Shown here piece after piece: positions 25,901 through 33,365 of a stretch of 64,000 nt of DNA. Within the stretch, counting starts at the first letter, position 1. Each line of letters starts with the position of its first letter. The notes beneath the pieces were generated by a model. It was not told the origin of the DNA. It saw only the letters and a list, made by a program, of their open reading frames with translations, and searched no databases. Source of the DNA: Bacteroidota bacterium (GTDB lineage Bacteria; Bacteroidota; Bacteroidia; Chitinophagales; Chitinophagaceae); assembly GCA_018266575.1 (NCBI GenBank), contig JAFEAE010000001.1, positions 62,001-126,000 on the forward strand, written 5' to 3'. The position numbers and the translations under genes were made by a program.

Positions 25901-25941
25901 AAAAAAAAATTCCACCCTTTACATGCAGAATGGAATTTTTT
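25901..25941 (-). terminator. terminator of tRNA-Gly
   Basis: On the minus strand AAATTCCA / TGGAATTT arms are followed by a run of T; it begins a few bases after the tRNA-Gly 3' end. Confidence 0.6.
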
Positions 25942-25945
25942 CCTG

Positions 25946-26018
<73 letters not shown>

Positions 26019-26133
26019 ATTTTTCGTGCCTATCTGTCGAATCAAAAATGCCTCAAACCCAACAGCACAAAGAACTTTTATGGGATTGCAAAAATAGGGA
26101 ATACGCTATTCCCGTCAAAACTTTTATTGCGAA

Positions 26134-26346
26134 TTATTTGTACTGCGGCGTGTACAGCGTATTGCCCGGCACGTTCACTTCGGGCTTGCCTTTATAGCGG
26201 TGTGTATATAAACCGTAGCAGGCACCTAACAAAAATGCTACTATGCAAAATACTTCCAAATAAAAAAGAAACACGGAAGAATTCACCCAGCTGTAGGCGA
26301 AATCTTTCAATTTGGGGTCTTTTATTTCTTCTGTTGTATGATCCAT
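26134..26346 (-). CDS. 70-residue single-pass membrane protein
   Basis: Acidic N-terminus (MDHTTEEIKDPKLKDFAYSW), one membrane helix (VFLFYLEVFCIVAFLLGACYG) and a basic tail (THRYKGKPEVNVPGN). No family recognised. It lies just after the glycosyltransferase on the same strand. Confidence 0.5.
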   Translation of the reverse strand: MDHTTEEIKDPKLKDFAYSWVNSSVFLFYLEVFCIVAFLLGACYGLYTHRYKGKPEVNVPGNTLYTPQYK

Positions 26347-26389
26347 AACTTTTTATTGCGCAACAAAAATAAAGGATAGAACGCGAATA

Positions 26390-27415
26390 TCATCGTTTGT
26401 TTCGCACAATTTCTTCAAAAGTTTTTTTGCCCTGCACAAAATGGTTCCAGATAATGCTTTTTGAAAAGCACCCTTGTAGTTTTCCGTTGCGTGAAACGGG
26501 GAAAACACTTTCTTTTCTTTTAAACAATATCCATTTCACGAATGCGAGGTGTGCTTCAATAACAGCGGTGAAATAAATGAACTGCCCAGAGAACAAAGAT
26601 TTCCAGGCAGACAAGGCATCTAATAAAATGCGGAATGGTATTTTCCATAATGCTTCGCCAAATGAAGTATTTTTTGCAAGCATGATGAGGTTATTGCGGA
26701 AATTTAAAAATACTTTTCGCTCGTTTCCTTTTGGTAAGGTTCCGCCGCCAACATGATATACTACCGATTGCGGGCATGCATAAACGCTGTAACCGGCAAG
26801 TTGCAAACGCCAGCAGAAATCAATTTCTTCCTGGTGTGCAAAAAAATAATTGTCGAGCCCGTGCAGCTCATGAAATAATTTTGCACGTACAAACATCGCT
26901 GCGCCACTTGCCCAGAAAACGGGTTCTGCGGAATCGTATTGATGTTCGTCTTTTTCGCATACATCAAAAATCCGTCCGCGGGCAAACGGGTAGCCAAGGT
27001 AATCGATCCATCCACCGGCAGCGCCGGCATATTCAAAGGTATCGCGTTGCTTATACATTAATAGTTTCGGCTGGCATGCACCTATTGTTTTGTCTTTTTC
27101 CATTAATTCGATAATGGGTTCTATCCAGCCTGGTTCTACTTCCACATCGGAATTGAGCAATACATAATAATCACTTTGTACCTGCTTTAATGCAACGTTG
27201 TATCCACCGGCATATCCCTTGTTAGATGGTAATTGAATGATGCGCACCTGCGGAAAATATTGTTGCAGAAAAACAACGGAATCATCGGTGGATGCATTAT
27301 CTATCACAATCACTTCTTTATTGCTGTATGTACTTGCCAGCACAAAGGGTAGAAATTGCTGCAGGTAATTCCGTCCGTTCCAGTTCAATATTGCGATCGC
27401 AACTTTTGGTGCCAT
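26390..27415 (-). CDS. family 2 glycosyltransferase
   Basis: 341 residues from the ATG at 27415 (MAPKVAIAILNWNGRNYLQQ); a TTG two codons earlier is possible. The GT-A fold markers are IDNASTDDSV (nucleotide binding, near 40), LLNSDVEVEPGW (metal site near 95), ASGAAMFVRAKLF, and the ED-type acceptor motif HQEEIDFCWRLQLAGY. This group resembles rhamnosyl- and other cell-wall/exopolysaccharide transferases. No signal or strong membrane helix, so it works at the cytoplasmic face. No other glycan genes adjoin it. Confidence 0.88.
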   Translation of the reverse strand: MAPKVAIAILNWNGRNYLQQFLPFVLASTYSNKEVIVIDNASTDDSVVFLQQYFPQVRIIQLPSNKGYAGGYNVALKQVQSDYYVLLNSDVEVEPGWIEPIIELMEKDKTIGACQPKLLMYKQRDTFEYAGAAGGWIDYLGYPFARGRIFDVCEKDEHQYDSAEPVFWASGAAMFVRAKLFHELHGLDNYFFAHQEEIDFCWRLQLAGYSVYACPQSVVYHVGGGTLPKGNERKVFLNFRNNLIMLAKNTSFGEALWKIPFRILLDALSAWKSLFSGQFIYFTAVIEAHLAFVKWILFKRKESVFPVSRNGKLQGCFSKSIIWNHFVQGKKTFEEIVRNKR

Positions 27416-27480
27416 TAACAATTGAAAAATAATTTTTCAAAAATAAGAGAAGCGGGGAAGAAAAGGGAAAGAATTTGGCG

Positions 27481-27590
27481 GTGAATGGTCAATGGTCAAT
27501 GGTGAACAGGGGAGTAAGTTGTAAGAAGTAAGTCGTAAGGCTGTAAACTTTGTTTGGTTTATTATTAACCATTCACCATTGACCATTCCC
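27481..27590. repeat. self-complementary GAATGGTCAATGG phrase pair
   Basis: GTGAATGGTCAATGGTCAAT at 27481 is answered by ACCATTCACCATTGACCATT at 27568-27587 in reverse complement. A GTAAG phrase (27513-27539) sits between them. The same phrase reappears at 31918-31950. It lies in the leader of the histidine kinase gene. Confidence 0.55.
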
Positions 27591-27613
27591 GATCTTTATT
27601 CTAAATTCGGCAA

Positions 27614-28771
27614 ATGATTCAGCAATTGCTAAACTGGCGTTCATTGGTGGCGATCGTTGCCATTGCTATTGTGAGTGGCACGATATTTTATTCGCAATAC
27701 CTCGCAAAAAAAATTGCACGCGAAGAAAAACGGAAAGTAGAACAGTGGGTAGAAGCGCAACGCACCATCATTAAAGCCAACGACCAGACCAGTTTGAATC
27801 TTGCTTCAATGATTTCTTCGGAAAATAAAGATATACCCATTATTGAAACGAATGAGCACGACAGCATTATGGGTTATATCAATCTTGATTCTGCAAAATC
27901 GGAAAAAGATAAAGATTACCTCGCACACCAGTTGCGCTCGTTCCGTTCGGAAAATGTGCCGCTGGAAATAAAGCTGAGCGAAAATCCGTATACGGCTAAC
28001 CGTTATTACTTCGGTCATACGGCACTGTTAGATGAAGTACGTTATTACCCGCTGATACAACTATTCATTGTGGCGTTATTTATCTTCTTTGCGTTTTATT
28101 CGATCACGGTGCGCAACCGTGCTACACAAAATCAATTGTGGGCAGGTATGGCAAAGGAAACGGCACATCAATTGGGCACACCGGTTTCATCGCTGGAAGG
28201 TTGGGTGGAAATGCTGAAAGAAAGCAATACCGATCCGAAAACAGTAAGCGAAATTCAGAAAGATGTAAACCGATTGAAATTGGTATCTGACCGTTTTGGA
28301 AAGATCGGGAGCAAGCCTCATCTTGAAATGCTGAATGTGGTTGCACAGGTTGAACATATGGTGGAATACATTCGCAAACGTGCAACGGGGAAAGTACATT
28401 TTGTAGTAGATGCACATGGTTCGGATAATATTCCCGTGCAACTTTCTGCACCGTTATTTGATTGGGTGATCGAGAATTTATTAAAGAATGCATTGGATGC
28501 GATGGAAGGGAAAGGCGATATAAAAATTGATATCAAGCAGCAGGAAAAAGAAATATGGATAGATGTATCGGACACAGGGAAAGGCATTTCTAAAAATAAC
28601 ATTCAACGCGTTTTTAAACCGGGATTTACTACAAAGAAAAGGGGATGGGGATTGGGATTGAGTTTATCGAAACGTATTATTGAGCAATATCATAAAGGAG
28701 AATTGTTTGTGAAGCAGTCAGAGATCGGTAAGGGAACTATATTCAGGATCGTGTTGAGGAAACAAATCTGA
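27614..28771 (+). CDS. membrane-bound sensor histidine kinase
   Basis: 385 residues. Two membrane helices (about 11-28 and 147-165) frame a periplasmic sensor loop of roughly 115 residues with no recognised domain. The HisKA motif is MAKETAHQLGTPVSSLEGW with His185 as phosphoacceptor, a form typical of Bacteroidota kinases. HATPase boxes follow: VIENLLKNALDAM (N box), DTGKGISKNN (G1) and KRGWGLGLSLSKRI (G2). No HAMP domain. No response regulator is adjacent, so it is an orphan kinase. Confidence 0.9.
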   Translation: MIQQLLNWRSLVAIVAIAIVSGTIFYSQYLAKKIAREEKRKVEQWVEAQRTIIKANDQTSLNLASMISSENKDIPIIETNEHDSIMGYINLDSAKSEKDKDYLAHQLRSFRSENVPLEIKLSENPYTANRYYFGHTALLDEVRYYPLIQLFIVALFIFFAFYSITVRNRATQNQLWAGMAKETAHQLGTPVSSLEGWVEMLKESNTDPKTVSEIQKDVNRLKLVSDRFGKIGSKPHLEMLNVVAQVEHMVEYIRKRATGKVHFVVDAHGSDNIPVQLSAPLFDWVIENLLKNALDAMEGKGDIKIDIKQQEKEIWIDVSDTGKGISKNNIQRVFKPGFTTKKRGWGLGLSLSKRIIEQYHKGELFVKQSEIGKGTIFRIVLRKQI

Positions 28772-28822
28772 TTTAATGTGATAATGTGGTGATGTGATAA
28801 TTTGATAATGCTGAAGTGGTAC

Positions 28823-28967
28823 CGTCATTTCGAACGAAGCCGGTAGGGATTTACCGGATAAACCGTCTTATGGCAAAGTGAGAAATCTCCTAAATATTAA
28901 GATATATTTCTCATCACGGGTAAATTTTAGTTATAAATAAATCGCTGATGCAGGATTCGAAATGACG
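28823..28967 (-). repeat. 145-bp MITE-like element, copy 2
   Basis: Terminal inverted repeats CGTCATTTCGAA / TTCGAAATGACG and exactly the same length as the element at 17391-17535, which it matches in inverted orientation at both ends. The central part is more diverged. No ORF. Confidence 0.75.
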
Positions 28968-29058
28968 ATTACAGGGTTGCGGGTTTTCTCGATTATCAAC
29001 TTCTCAATTCGTTCTAAATAATCCTCAAAAAAAATCCGGAATCTAAACTCCTAATTCG

Positions 29059-29066
29059 TAAATTTG
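29059..29066 (+). promoter_or_regulatory. putative -7 box of the tRNA-Leu(GAG) locus
   Basis: TAAATTTG matches TAnnTTTG and lies 54 bases before the broken tRNA copy, so transcription of the intact tRNA would begin here and cross the GIY-YIG remnant. No clear -33 box. Confidence 0.4.
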
Positions 29067-29120
29067 TCACCCGTTTCGGAAACGTCCGTCGACTGACGAC
29101 TGACATCCGATAACCGACAC

Positions 29121-29180
29121 GCGGCGGTGGCGAACCTGCCTGTCGGCAGACAGGACTGGTAGACGCACTACTTTGAGGTG
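29121..29180 (+). pseudogene. broken 5' half of tRNA-Leu(GAG) with 20-bp palindromic insertion
   Basis: Bases 29121-29134 and 29155-29180 equal the first 40 bases of the intact tRNA-Leu(GAG) at 29439, ending just after the anticodon. They are split by a 20-bp palindrome at 29135-29154. The 3' half of the tRNA is absent; a GIY-YIG reading frame follows. Confidence 0.9.
29135..29154. repeat. 20-bp palindromic insertion in the tRNA remnant
   Basis: CCTGCCTGTCGGCAGACAGG, a near-perfect palindrome. Compared with the intact tRNA at 29439 it is an exact insertion between GCGAA and ACTGG with no target duplication. Same family as 6964-6982. Confidence 0.85.
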
Positions 29181-29199
29181 CCAGCTAAGAATTGAATTT

Positions 29200-29436
29200 A
29201 TGTTTTATGTATATGCTTTGAAAAGTGAGACAAGGAATTTTATATACGTTGGGTTGACAAATAATTTGGAAAGAAGAATAGGAGAACATAACGGCGGACA
29301 AAATAGATCAACAAAAGCATATAAGCCATTTATGCTGATTTAGTCTGAGGTGTGCAACACTCGACAAGAAGCAAGAGAAAGGGAAAAGTATTTGAAATCA
29401 GGTATTGGTAAAGATTTTTTAAGAAATATAAAATAG
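29200..29436 (+). pseudogene. GIY-YIG endonuclease gene with an internal stop
   Basis: The frame encodes a YhbQ/COG2827-type GIY-YIG nuclease: FYVYALKS and FIYVGLTNNLERRIGEH are the GIY and YIG segments with the catalytic Arg, and EAREREKYLKSGIGKDFL is the conserved end. A TAG at 29341-29343 (after KPFMLI) stands where the family has Tyr, giving a 47-residue product instead of about 78. The frame ends two bases before the intact tRNA-Leu. A single base change would restore it; sequencing error or recent inactivation are both possible. Confidence 0.85.
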
Positions 29437-29438
29437 TT

Positions 29439-29522
29439 GCGGCGGTGGCGAAACTGGTAGACGCACTACTTTGAGGTGGTAGCGGCCGAAAGGCTGTGAG
29501 AGTTCGAATCTCTTCTGCCGCA
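29439..29522 (+). tRNA. tRNA-Leu(GAG)
   Basis: 84 bases. Acceptor strands GCGGCGG / CTGCCGC (one G-U) with discriminator A; anticodon stem CTACT / GGTAG with loop TTGAGGT reading GAG; long variable arm; T arm AGAGTTCGAATCTCT. No encoded CCA. Followed immediately by a terminator. Confidence 0.96.
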
Positions 29523-29523
29523 C

Positions 29524-29557
29524 AAAAGCGAAGCAATTGCTTCGCTTTTTTATTTTT
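29524..29557 (+). terminator. terminator of tRNA-Leu(GAG)
   Basis: AAAAGCGAAGCAA / TTGCTTCGCTTTT, a perfect 13-bp palindromic stem, followed by TTTATTTTT. Confidence 0.85.
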
Positions 29558-29560
29558 AGT

Positions 29561-30332
29561 TTAAGTATGAACTATGAGCTATGAAGCATGAGCTATTGAA
29601 AAACCTGTATTGATGGAATAACAATTGAAATTACAAGTGCCAAATCGTTAGTTCTTATTGTTCATAAAAATCGATTTTGTACACGCAATAGTATAAATTA
29701 GTGTATTGGTTAAAAATTCCTTGAACATCTAATTTGATTATGCAAGAATTCACAATAACGACAAGAATGCCAAAAAAGGAATACGCCAATGCAATTTTTT
29801 TTGGTTTGTATAAAAAGCCAGGTTTTATACTTGTCTCAATTCTTGGATTATTTTTTTTGACAACAACAATTTTAAATTATTTTAAAATCACAAATTACCA
29901 TACCTATAGTCCTATGATTGATTTTTTATGGGGTTTATTTTTTTTGATTTCACCCGCTTTATATACATTAATTGTTGTTGGACAGTTTAACTCTAACCCG
30001 AATTTTCAACATGATATTAAATATACCTTCAGCGAAAATGAACTCAAGGTCGAAGGGAGAACATTTAGAGGTGAATTTCTATGGGGACATATAATAAAAT
30101 ATAGAGAAATAGGAAATTTTTTGATTCTGTATCATAGCAAAAACATGGGAAACTTTATTGATAAAACAAAATTGACAACCCAACAATTACAATTTATAAA
30201 ATCAAAAGTTAGGCAGAAATAGCTTCAAGCCAACATCGAATCTGGTGAAATACTGGCGGACCAATAAATTCATTAAACCTTAAGAGCCTTACAATAACTT
30301 CATAGCTCATAGTTCATGCCTCATACTTAACC
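29561..30332. repeat. inverted repeats flanking the YcxB-like gene
   Basis: TTAAGTATGAACTATGAGCT and more at 29561-29598 is answered in inverted orientation at 30292-30332 (shared AACTATGAGCTATGAAG). The pair encloses the gene at 29740 like a cassette. The words belong to the ATGAGYTATGA phrase class also seen at 15018 and 31863. Confidence 0.55.
29740..30222 (+). CDS. YcxB-like membrane protein
   Basis: 160 residues from the ATG at 29740. Two membrane helices near 25-45 (FILVSILGLFFLTTTIL) and 60-80 (FLWGLFFLISPALYTLIVV), then a cytoplasmic C-terminal domain of YcxB type (YTFSENELKVEGRTFRGEF, WGHIIKYREIGNFLILY). Function of YcxB proteins is unknown. AT-rich and flanked by inverted repeats, next to a tRNA gene, so transfer is plausible. 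Confidence 0.7.
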   Translation: MQEFTITTRMPKKEYANAIFFGLYKKPGFILVSILGLFFLTTTILNYFKITNYHTYSPMIDFLWGLFFLISPALYTLIVVGQFNSNPNFQHDIKYTFSENELKVEGRTFRGEFLWGHIIKYREIGNFLILYHSKNMGNFIDKTKLTTQQLQFIKSKVRQK

Positions 30333-30340
30333 GTTGCTTC

Positions 30341-30384
30341 ATAGTAGCATTCCCGATGAACGAAATGCGACGCAACGATGTTGA
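30341..30384 (-). repeat. 55-bp interspersed repeat, diverged copy C
   Basis: Reverse complement carries CATCGTTGCGTCGCA and AATGCTACTATG, matching the core and right end of copies A and B. The surrounding gap 30223-30560 also holds an inverted poly-A/T phrase (30420-30481) and the repeated word ATCGTACATC (30489-30521); no gene. Confidence 0.45.
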
Positions 30385-30560
30385 AGAGCGGACAAATGCC
30401 GGTAACAAAAAAGGGAAAAGGAAAAATTAAAAAGTAAAAAACTAATGCGACTGTTTTTCATTTTTAATTTTGACTTTTTACTTAATCAGGAAATCGTACA
30501 TCGTACATCTGAAATCGTACATGCTAATTCAGTATATTTAATGCTTCAAACAAAACTAAC

Positions 30561-31856
30561 ATGAGAAGCTTTAACCGACGTTCGTTTATTAACACATTCG
30601 GTTCATTTTCCGCTACTGCATTTTTGGGATCACTCGCACAACCGGCATGGAGCCGCAATTTGCACAAAGCATTGGTGAACGCTGAAAGCCGCTCTGCGCA
30701 GGAACTTTCGGGGGATGAAGATTTCTGGTACTATGTGCAGGAATCATTTACTACATCGCCGAATATTATCAATTTAAATAATGGCGGCATTTCGCCGGCG
30801 CCGAAAATTGTGCAGGATGCAATGAAGCGTTATCATGATATTACGATGGAAGCTCCGAGTTATTATATGTGGCGCATCCTCGACCAGGGGCGTGAACCAC
30901 TGCGTAAAAACCTTGCACGCATTGCAGGATGTTCACCTGAAGAAATTGCGATGAACAGAAATGCATCCGAAGCTTTGGAGACAGTGATTTTCGGGCTTAA
31001 CCTGAAAGCTGGTGATGAAGTGGTGTTGAGCAAACAGGATTACCCGAATATGATCAATGCCTGGAAGCAACGTGAACTGCGCGACGGAATAAAATTGGTT
31101 TGGATCAATCTTGATTTGCCAAGTGAAGACAATGAATATTTACTTAATAAATATACCAGTGCATTCACTCCGAAGACAAAAGTGGTTCATATTACCCATA
31201 TCATCAACTGGAACGGGCAGATATTGCCAGTGCGGAAGATTGCTGATGCTGCTCATGCACATGGCATTGAAGTGCTGGTAGACGGGGCGCACAGCTTTGC
31301 GCATTTTCAATTCACGCTTCCGGAATTGGGTTGTGATTATTTCGGCACAAGCCTTCACAAATGGCTTACCTGTTGCATCGGCACAGGATTATTATTTGTG
31401 AAGAAAGAAAAGATAAAAAACCTGTACCCGATGTTCGGCTTCGCCGATCCGAAGAGTGATGACATTCGCAAATTTGAAAATCTCGGTACGCGTCCGTTTT
31501 TTATTGAACAAGCTTCAGGTAAGGCGGTTGAATTTTATGATATGATTGGTGGCCAACGGAAAGAACAGCGTTTGTTGTACCTGAAAAATTACTGGATGGA
31601 AAAAGTAAAAGATATCCCGAAAGTGAAAATAGGCACATCCTTGAAACAAGGTTTCGGTTGTGCGATAGGGTTAGTAAGTGTAGATGGGAAAAAACCTGCT
31701 GAGCTTGAAAGCTTTTTGTTTGACAAGTATAAAATTCATACCGTTGGCATTGAATGGGAAAATATCAAAGGTGTCCGTGTCACGCCTAACGTATATACCA
31801 CCACGAAGAGCCTGGATTTGCTGGTGGAGGGGATTGAGAAGTTTGCGAAAGGGTGA
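30561..31856 (+). CDS. exported PLP-dependent aminotransferase class V-like enzyme
   Basis: 431 residues. The N-terminus FNRRSFINTFGSFSATAFLG is a twin-arginine-type signal, so the folded, cofactor-loaded enzyme is probably exported. The fold is class V (isopenicillin-N epimerase / cysteine desulfurase-like): NLNNGGISPAPKIV near 70, NRNASEALETVIFGL for cofactor phosphate binding, VDGAHSFAHFQF with the PLP-pairing Asp, and the Schiff-base lysine in GTSLHKWLTC near 278. Substrate unknown. The APC permease gene follows 90 bases downstream across a phrase repeat. Confidence 0.87.
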   Translation: MRSFNRRSFINTFGSFSATAFLGSLAQPAWSRNLHKALVNAESRSAQELSGDEDFWYYVQESFTTSPNIINLNNGGISPAPKIVQDAMKRYHDITMEAPSYYMWRILDQGREPLRKNLARIAGCSPEEIAMNRNASEALETVIFGLNLKAGDEVVLSKQDYPNMINAWKQRELRDGIKLVWINLDLPSEDNEYLLNKYTSAFTPKTKVVHITHIINWNGQILPVRKIADAAHAHGIEVLVDGAHSFAHFQFTLPELGCDYFGTSLHKWLTCCIGTGLLFVKKEKIKNLYPMFGFADPKSDDIRKFENLGTRPFFIEQASGKAVEFYDMIGGQRKEQRLLYLKNYWMEKVKDIPKVKIGTSLKQGFGCAIGLVSVDGKKPAELESFLFDKYKIHTVGIEWENIKGVRVTPNVYTTTKSLDLLVEGIEKFAKG

Positions 31857-31917
31857 CAGCGAAGTATGAATTATGAACTATGAAGTGTGCATAAAGACGC
31901 AGCACAAATATTTTTTA

Positions 31918-31952
31918 TTCACCATTCACTATTGACCATTCACCATTGACCA
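31918..31952. repeat. CCATTCACCATTGAC phrase repeat overlapping a start codon
   Basis: Tandem words CACCATTCACTATTGACC and CATTCACCATTGACC. The TTG inside the last word is the first start codon of the permease frame. Same phrase as 27481-27590. Confidence 0.5.
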
Positions 31953-33265
31953 CTCTCCAGCGCAAAATAAGTTTACTGCAGGCTACGGCTATTAACATGA
32001 TCGACATGGTCGGCATCGGTCCGTTTGTGGTGCTGTACATGGTGATACAAATTTCTGCAGGCCCTGATTTTTTATATGCATGGATTGTTGGCGCATGTTT
32101 ATCATTTGCAGATGCATTGATATGGAGCGAGCTTGGAGCGACATATCCGCATGCCGGCGGCAGTTATAATTTTTTGAAAGTAGCTTATGGCGAAGAAAAG
32201 TGGGGAAGGTTGTTTTCGTTCTTATATGTGTGGCAAACGATGATACAAGCGCCGCTCGTTATGGCATCTGCAGCAATCGGTTTTGCGGAATACCTTGGTT
32301 TTTTTGTTCCACTTGAAATATGGCAGGCAAAAGTAATTTCCGGAATTGTTGTGATAGCTGTGGTGATTTTATTATACAGAAAAATCGAAGCAATCGGAAA
32401 GATCAGTGTGATTATGTGGATATGCATCATCGTTATATTCACCTGGATCATTAGTGGCGGCATTATCCATGGAAATATGTTTGGACCTTTAAAACATATT
32501 AATGACGACTTAGTATTAAATAAATTATTTTTTGTAGCATTAGGACAAGCTTCTGTAAAAACAATTTATACTTATCTCGGGTATTACAATGTTTGTCATT
32601 TAGGAGGAGAAATAATGAACCCCGGAAAAAATATTCCACGCAGTATGCTGATCTCTGTAGCCGGAATTGCTGTTTTATATTTATTAATGAACCTTAGCGT
32701 AACAAGTGTTATTCCCTGGCAGGAAGCAATGAAAAATAAATTTGTTGTGAGTGAATATATCAGAACAGTTTCCGGTCCGCATGCTGCGGGCTTTGCAACA
32801 GGCATTATTTTAATAGTAGCATTCTCCTCATTATTTTCTGCAACATTAGGTTATAGCCGTGTTCCGTATGCTGCTGCAAAAGACGGCGCATTTTTTCCTG
32901 TGTTTGCGAGATTGCATCCGACAAAAAATTTCCCACATATCTCTTTATTGTTTTTAGGTGCACTGGGTTTTATTTTTAGTTTATTATTTAAAATGAAACA
33001 TGCCATTGATGGGATCCTTGCAATGCGCATTTTAATACAGTTTGTATCACAGGCGGTCGGAGTAGTTATACTTCGCAAAAAATTTGGTACAAAAAACCTA
33101 CCCTTCAAAATGTGGCTATATCCTTTGCCGATCATTGTTTCAATAAGTATCTGGCTATGGATTTTTTTCTCAACGGGATATGCTGCATTGATTGCCCTGA
33201 TATTTATCGCAATAGGGGTTGTGGTTTTTTATCTGACGAAAAATTTGTGGGAAAAGATTGCCTGA
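31946..33265 (+). CDS. APC-family amino acid permease
   Basis: 439 residues with 12 predicted helices. QATAINMIDMVGIGPFVVLY is the first helix with the GxG-type substrate loop, ELGATYPHAGGSYNFLKVAYG the conserved helix-2/3 motif of amino-acid/polyamine permeases. The start is uncertain: TTG at 31946 lies in an intergenic repeat, while the first internal ATG codons (around 31996) would cut into helix 1, so TTG is preferred. The substrate cannot be assigned. It may be co-transcribed with the aminotransferase. Confidence 0.85.
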   Translation: MTTLQRKISLLQATAINMIDMVGIGPFVVLYMVIQISAGPDFLYAWIVGACLSFADALIWSELGATYPHAGGSYNFLKVAYGEEKWGRLFSFLYVWQTMIQAPLVMASAAIGFAEYLGFFVPLEIWQAKVISGIVVIAVVILLYRKIEAIGKISVIMWICIIVIFTWIISGGIIHGNMFGPLKHINDDLVLNKLFFVALGQASVKTIYTYLGYYNVCHLGGEIMNPGKNIPRSMLISVAGIAVLYLLMNLSVTSVIPWQEAMKNKFVVSEYIRTVSGPHAAGFATGIILIVAFSSLFSATLGYSRVPYAAAKDGAFFPVFARLHPTKNFPHISLLFLGALGFIFSLLFKMKHAIDGILAMRILIQFVSQAVGVVILRKKFGTKNLPFKMWLYPLPIIVSISIWLWIFFSTGYAALIALIFIAIGVVVFYLTKNLWEKIA

Positions 33266-33365
33266 TGGCAATACTTCGATGTAAAAATTCTTGCCGACAG
33301 TGCATGACAGTTGTTGGGAATGAATAAGTAATTTGCTTTCTTCATACTCACCTCAAGATTTTGCC

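Noticed and set aside
29181..29438. Group I intron in tRNA-Leu
   Set aside because: A complete, uninterrupted tRNA follows and the segment is almost entirely a GIY-YIG frame with no intron core.
30420..30481. Terminator from the poly-A/T inverted repeat
   Set aside because: The pairing is simple A/T and fits the phrase-repeat class better; there is no GC stem or gene end next to it.
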